Translations under genes and position numbers: made by a program
Source of the DNA: Paenibacillus xylanexedens
GTDB taxonomy: Bacteria > Bacillota > Bacilli > Paenibacillales > Paenibacillaceae
Length of the DNA stretch: 64,000 nucleotides
NCBI RefSeq assembly: GCF_007680605.1
Contig: NZ_VEIO01000001.1
Location: forward strand, 992,001 to 1,056,000
Direction of reading: 5' to 3'
Shown: positions 60,393 to 64,000 of the stretch, piece by piece
How the letters are laid out: each line of letters begins with the position of its first letter
How positions within the stretch are numbered: position 1 is the stretch's first letter
Notes under the pieces: generated by a model
Seen by the model: the letters and a program-made list of their open reading frames with translations, nothing else
Told to the model about the DNA's origin: nothing
Databases searched by the model: none

Positions 60393-60914
60393 TTAGTATC
60401 TGGATCTGACATTGTTGATATCGAAGGCTTGCGGTTTGGTCATGGAATTCCGGTTACGTGTGTAAGACATAATGGAAGGACTGTTCGTTGTAGGGTTGTC
60501 CCCAAGCCAGACGGAGTGGCCCAGTTCATGGACGAACACGCTTTGTATAAAATTGGATAGGTTGGATGCATCAGCAGTAATCGTGGAGGCGTTGAGTTCG
60601 ATGCGGAAGTTGACAACCTGATTGCCGGAGACGGAAGCGTAGTTGACACCATAAGCGGTATTATTGAAGTTACCAGCGGTGATCGTGTTCGGAGAATTAT
60701 TCGTTTTAACGAATTGCACTTTGGCTCCCGCATTGTTCCAGTTGGCAAGAGAGGCATCCATTGGACCCTGCCATGCAGAAGCGTAGTTGTAGGTCCGGAT
60801 TGGAATGGTGGAACTTGGATAGCCGTAATTCAAAAAGGTTGCTGCATAGATCGTGCTGCCAAACATCGCAAGCGCAGAGAACAACATCAGACTCATTAAA
60901 AACTTCCTTTTCAT
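60393..60914 (-). CDS. Secreted matrixin/snapalysin-like metalloprotease
   Basis: Small secreted metzincin of 173 residues. A signal peptide runs to about residue 24 (TIYA-A). The zinc site is VFVHELGHSVWLGD (H129, E130, H133, D139): HExxHxxGxxD, with Asp as third ligand as in snapalysin, while matrixins have His. The Met-turn is SIMSY (M149). There is no pro-domain with a cysteine switch, so activation must differ from animal matrixins. GGAGG lies seven bases before ATG 60914; ATG 60929 overlaps that site. Confidence 0.82.
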   Translation of the reverse strand: MKRKFLMSLMLFSALAMFGSTIYAATFLNYGYPSSTIPIRTYNYASAWQGPMDASLANWNNAGAKVQFVKTNNSPNTITAGNFNNTAYGVNYASVSGNQVVNFRIELNASTITADASNLSNFIQSVFVHELGHSVWLGDNPTTNSPSIMSYTRNRNSMTKPQAFDINNVRSRY

Positions 60915-61141
60915 ACTTAAAACCTCCAATAAATGTATATTTTCTCTATTATAGTAACAAGGAAATGTGTACCTGAAATGAGTCTCAAGTCGTTGTTTTT
61001 GCCGTGGAAAAGAGGAAAAAAGCTGTGCCGCAAAGGAATGTTGTCACAACAAGTCGCTTTCTGTCCGGGAAACGTATGCATAAATTCCCTTAACTCACAA
61101 ATAATACATTCAACCTGACTAGGAAAAAGGAGTGTATAGGG

Positions 61142-61819
61142 ATGTGCGAACGTTTTTCACTTGCGGCTGATCTGGATGAAGTTCGGGATCATTTCAAGGT
61201 ACAACGGGTCATGTATTATTATAAAAATCGCTATAATATCAGTCCAACGCAACATACACCGATCATTTTGCATCAGGATGGAGAGCGTGTGCTGGATGAG
61301 TTCCGTTGGGGATTCATTCCGTTCTGGGGGAGGGATGCGGTGAATGCCAACTTAATGACTGTGCATGAAAACCCCGCGTATTATAAGTTGGTAGAGACCA
61401 AACGCTGTGTTATTCCTTGCAATGGGTTGTATTATTGGCGGCAGGAAGGCAAAAAGCGTTATGCCGTGCGTGTTGTCATGCCGGATCGCGGACTTTTTGG
61501 CATTGCGGGATTGTATGAGATCTGGAAAGATACCCGCAAGCAACCGCTCCGTACCTGTACGATGCTCATGGCTGGCGCGAATCTGGCGACTCGTGAGTTT
61601 GGCAACAAGATGCCGGCTATTCTCATGGATGATGAGATCAACACCTGGCTTGATCCGGCCAATACCAGAGTTACACAGTTGTTGCCGCTGCTTAAAACAT
61701 ACAATCGCACAGAGATGAATCTATACCCGGTCACGCCGATGGTGGCGAACGACGAACATGATTGTTATGAATGTGTGGAAGAGATGGAGCAGAAGCTGGC
61801 TTACGTGCGGAGTTACTGA
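61142..61819 (+). CDS. SRAP-family (YedK/HMCES-like) protein with changed active site
   Basis: Protein of 225 residues of the SOS-response-associated peptidase family, which covalently caps abasic sites in single-stranded DNA with Cys2. Met1-Cys2 is present, as are FRWGFIPFW (54-62) and the Asn at N68. The usual NARSE motif reads NANLMT, the usual FYEW reads LYYW (Glu replaced at Y98), and the usual IHDRMP reads EFGNKMP (His missing at F153). Cys2 chemistry could remain but the Glu and His partners are lost. AAAAGGAG precedes ATG 61142. Confidence 0.8.
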   Translation: MCERFSLAADLDEVRDHFKVQRVMYYYKNRYNISPTQHTPIILHQDGERVLDEFRWGFIPFWGRDAVNANLMTVHENPAYYKLVETKRCVIPCNGLYYWRQEGKKRYAVRVVMPDRGLFGIAGLYEIWKDTRKQPLRTCTMLMAGANLATREFGNKMPAILMDDEINTWLDPANTRVTQLLPLLKTYNRTEMNLYPVTPMVANDEHDCYECVEEMEQKLAYVRSY

Positions 61820-61936
61820 GGAATGACTTGAATAATGAATGCCTAAGGTAGTACTGAGGTTTTCTGAAGATGTAGCTAAGTTGTGTTTTAGTTTCTGAGT
61901 TTCTGAACTCTGGAAATGGTTAAAAAACGGGATGGG

Positions 61937-61950
61937 GTGTCCGAGGACAC
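61937..61950 (+). terminator. Weak hairpin after the SRAP gene
   Basis: GTGTCC-GA-GGACAC followed 6 bases later by CTTTTT. The remaining 61951-62113 is A+T-rich and should hold the promoter of the next gene; I see no confident -35/-10 pair. Confidence 0.3.
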
Positions 61951-62113
61951 GCTATCCTTTTTACATTCGTCATCGTTTCCGTTACAGGCTGACAAGGAAT
62001 GGAAAAAGGAACAGTTGCAATTGAGTCGAAACGTAACTATAATAATTACAGTAGTTGAATGTATATATCCATATATCTATTTAAAGAGATATAATATCAG
62101 GAGGGAACCACGA

Positions 62114-63247
62114 ATGAATCCAAAGTATTCGAAAATGTTTGAACAAGTTTCACTGCCAAGCAGCGGCATTACACTGAAAAACCGGATCGTGCTTGCTCCT
62201 ATGACTCATATGTCTTCTAATTCGGATGGCACGGTATCCGATGCTGAGCTTGCATATTATGCACGTCGCACAGGTGGGGCTGGCATGTCGGTTACAGCGG
62301 TAACCCATGTTACGCCTAACGGTATCGGCTTCCCTGCACAATTTGGCTCTTATGACGACGGCTTTGTGCCTGGACTGAAACGTCTGGCTGAAACGATTAA
62401 ACAGCAAGGTTCTGTTGCCGTACTGCAAATGTTCCATGCAGGCCGTCTGACTCCGGAACAAGCCGTTCCTGCGGGCCAAGTGGTTGCACCTAGTGCAGTC
62501 GCAAGTGAACGTCCAGGTTCACCGGAACCAAGAGAAATGACGGATGAAGAGATTACTTCCGTCATTCGTGATTTCGGTGAAGCGACTCGCCGTGCCATTG
62601 AAGCTGGCTTTGATGGTGTAGAGATTCATGGTGCAAACGGTTATCTGATTCAGCAGTTTTTCTCTCCACATTCCAACCGGCGCGAAGATCGCTGGGGCGG
62701 TAGCGTAGAGAAACGTTTGGCGTTCCCATTAGCCGTTGTAGATGAGGTACAGCGTGTGGTTGCCGAGCATACTAAACTTCCATTCATTGTGGGTTACCGT
62801 TTCTCGCCGGAAGAGCCAGAAACGCCAGGACTAACCATGGAGGATACGTATGCACTGGTTGATGCTTTGAAAGATAAAAATCTCGACTATTTGCACGTTT
62901 CCTTGAATGAGTTCTGGTCGAAGCCAAGACGTGGTGAAGAGGATACACGAGCCAGAATTGAATTTATCCTGGATCGTGTTGGGGGTAAAGTACCTGTAAT
63001 TGGTGTTGGATCGATTCATACCGCCGATGAAGCAGCAGAAGCGCTGGAAACGGGCGTACCGCTGCTTGCGATTGGACGTGAGCTGATCATCGAGCCAGAC
63101 TGGGTCGAGAAGATTGAAAGCGGACGTGAAGAGGATATTGAGACCATTCTGACGAAATCCGATCAAGAGCGTTTGGTGATTCCTGATGGATTGTGGAATG
63201 CGATTATCCACACACCGGGTTGGTTCCCTATGGCAGAGGATAAATAA
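62114..63247 (+). CDS. NADH:flavin oxidoreductase (old yellow enzyme family)
   Basis: FMN enzyme of 377 residues, TIM barrel. KNRIVLAPMTHMSS at the start, MFHAGRLTPEQ, GFDGVEIHGANGYLIQQFFSPHSNRREDRWGGSVEKR in the middle (the substrate-binding His-x-x-Asn and the catalytic region) and VIGVGSIHTADEAAEAL near the end define the family. It reduces activated double bonds or related xenobiotics using NAD(P)H. AGGAGGG lies eight bases before ATG 62114; the longer open frame from 61916 is not supported. A terminator follows. Confidence 0.88.
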   Translation: MNPKYSKMFEQVSLPSSGITLKNRIVLAPMTHMSSNSDGTVSDAELAYYARRTGGAGMSVTAVTHVTPNGIGFPAQFGSYDDGFVPGLKRLAETIKQQGSVAVLQMFHAGRLTPEQAVPAGQVVAPSAVASERPGSPEPREMTDEEITSVIRDFGEATRRAIEAGFDGVEIHGANGYLIQQFFSPHSNRREDRWGGSVEKRLAFPLAVVDEVQRVVAEHTKLPFIVGYRFSPEEPETPGLTMEDTYALVDALKDKNLDYLHVSLNEFWSKPRRGEEDTRARIEFILDRVGGKVPVIGVGSIHTADEAAEALETGVPLLAIGRELIIEPDWVEKIESGREEDIETILTKSDQERLVIPDGLWNAIIHTPGWFPMAEDK

Positions 63248-63267
63248 TTCATCGGAATGACTGGATG

Positions 63268-63292
63268 GAGGGGGCGCAAGCCTCCTCTTTTT
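63268..63292 (+). terminator. Terminator of the old-yellow-enzyme gene
   Basis: GAGGGGGC pairs with GCCTCCTC (one G-U) around a 4-nt loop, followed by TTTTTG. Confidence 0.8.
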
Positions 63293-63418
63293 GCATATAT
63301 GTATGAATGTTTAGGAATGTCATTTCTTGTAGATGTGTTAAATTCTCCTTCCAACCGCTCTATGGTATGATGGGATAACAGGATTAACTGGTATATTAAC
63401 GGTTTGGAGTGAAGGAAT

Positions 63419-64000
63419 ATGCTCGTTGCGGAACGATATGAAAAAATTGTGGAATGGGTGGATGCGCATGGAAGCATGCGTGTCACCGAACTCAGTGAGC
63501 GCTGCGGAGTGACCGAAGAAACGATTCGTCGTGACTTGGACAAGCTGGAGCAGGCGGGCAGGCTTAGACGCTCGCATGGTGGAGCGGTAAGTGTGAAATA
63601 CAAGGATGAGTCGCAAACCGAGATTCCCTATCCCGAGCGTGCTGTTGCTTATGCCGATGAGAAGCGTCGCATTGCAAGCGAAGCAGTAAAACTGGTGGAG
63701 CCCGGTGACCGGATTGCATTGGATGCAAGCACTACCGCGTGGTATATGGCAACTGGACTGCCCAATATTCCGCTGACGGTGTTAACCAATTCGATTAAAG
63801 TTGCCGCGGAGCTAAGTACGAAAGAACAGATTCGTGTCATTGCTACAGGCGGACAGCTTGCCTCAACATCCTTGTCCTTTGTCGGGCCGCTCGCAGAGCG
63901 CTCGCTGGATGCGTATCATGTGGATAAAGTGTTTTTGTCTTGCAAAGGTGTACATCTGACCAAGGGCATCAGCGAGTCGAATGAATTACAGGCTTTGGTG
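63419..64000 (+). CDS. DeoR-family transcriptional regulator, 5' part (3' end outside window)
   Basis: The frame is open from ATG 63419 to the window end (194 codons). The N-terminal HTH reads AERYEKIVEWVDAHGSMRVTELSERCGVTEETIRRDLDKLEQAGRLRRSHGGAV (4-57), the DeoR signature ending in HGGA. The ligand-binding part begins with IPYPERAVAYADEKRRIASEAVKLVEPGDRIALDASTT and continues LTVLTNSIKVAAEL and VIATGGQL, as in sugar-phosphate-sensing family members. GGAG lies nine bases before the ATG. The operon it controls probably follows outside the window. Confidence 0.9.
   Translation, partial: MLVAERYEKIVEWVDAHGSMRVTELSERCGVTEETIRRDLDKLEQAGRLRRSHGGAVSVKYKDESQTEIPYPERAVAYADEKRRIASEAVKLVEPGDRIALDASTTAWYMATGLPNIPLTVLTNSIKVAAELSTKEQIRVIATGGQLASTSLSFVGPLAERSLDAYHVDKVFLSCKGVHLTKGISESNELQALV

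Noticed and set aside
61916-62113. N-terminal extension of the old yellow enzyme
   Set aside because: The extension lacks a ribosome site and family similarity, while ATG 62114 has AGGAGGG at good distance.

Overview
The window looks like chromosomal DNA of a soil or plant-associated Paenibacillus (Bacillota). This is inferred from content: many sugar ABC transporters with glycoside hydrolases, YesM/YesN two-component pairs, AraC regulators with N-terminal cupins, an S-layer-homology GH18 protein, a stalk-domain (copper amine oxidase N-terminal-like) protein, strong AGGAGG ribosome binding sites and frequent TTG/GTG starts. I see no tRNA, rRNA, CRISPR array, transposase or prophage gene.

Layout. 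(1) 1-4953: end of a glycan-utilisation operon (DUF5696 protein, two CUT1 permeases, GH30 hydrolase). (2) 5051-12027: a cupin gene and an AraC regulator behind a Fur-box-like palindrome, then small enzymes (DUF1569, two methyltransferases, an APH-fold kinase, a GNAT, and a second GNAT broken by one TAG codon). (3) 12158-19958: a glycan operon with AraC activator, CUT1 binding protein and permeases, an unrecognised 851-residue cytosolic protein and a GH105 unsaturated glycuronyl hydrolase. (4) 19995-30615: a minus-strand operon of histidine kinase, response regulator and sugar-binding lipoprotein, divergent from a YtfQ/YtfR/YtfT/YjfF-type CUT2 transporter operon that ends with a second paralogous binding protein. 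(5) 30689-41344: a dense run of GNATs, phosphotransferases, P-loop kinases and a methyltransferase, with a GH5 endoglucanase and a TraB/TIKI-like protein among them. (6) 41496-50729: glutathione peroxidase, AraC regulator, a 186-bp foldback element, nitroreductase, SLH-GH18 protein, a thioredoxin-reductase-like flavoprotein, DUF3243, heme O synthase and a TPR protein. (7) 50775-56821: LysR/EamA divergent pair and a LacI/beta-mannosidase unit. (8) 57025-64000: Met/Asp-rich stalk protein next to an OmpR/HK pair, an 80-bp tetranucleotide repeat, a lipoprotein and a small metzincin protease, a divergent SRAP-family protein, an old yellow enzyme and the start of a DeoR regulator.

How the genes work together. 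Regions 1, 3, 4 and 7 are self-contained carbohydrate systems: a sensor or regulator, import of oligosaccharides or monosaccharides, then intracellular hydrolysis. The GH105, GH30 and GH2 enzymes have no signal peptide, so breakdown is expected after import; the GH5 endoglucanase is secreted. cre-like sites at 12205 and 24649 fit carbon catabolite repression. The most original candidates are the 851-residue protein beside GH105, the kinase-regulator-binding-protein operon facing a two-binding-protein CUT2 transporter, the Met/Asp-rich insert splitting a stalk domain, the long foldback element at 43047-43232, the TIKI-like protein, and the SRAP protein lacking usual catalytic residues. All functional claims come from reading motifs; no search was run.
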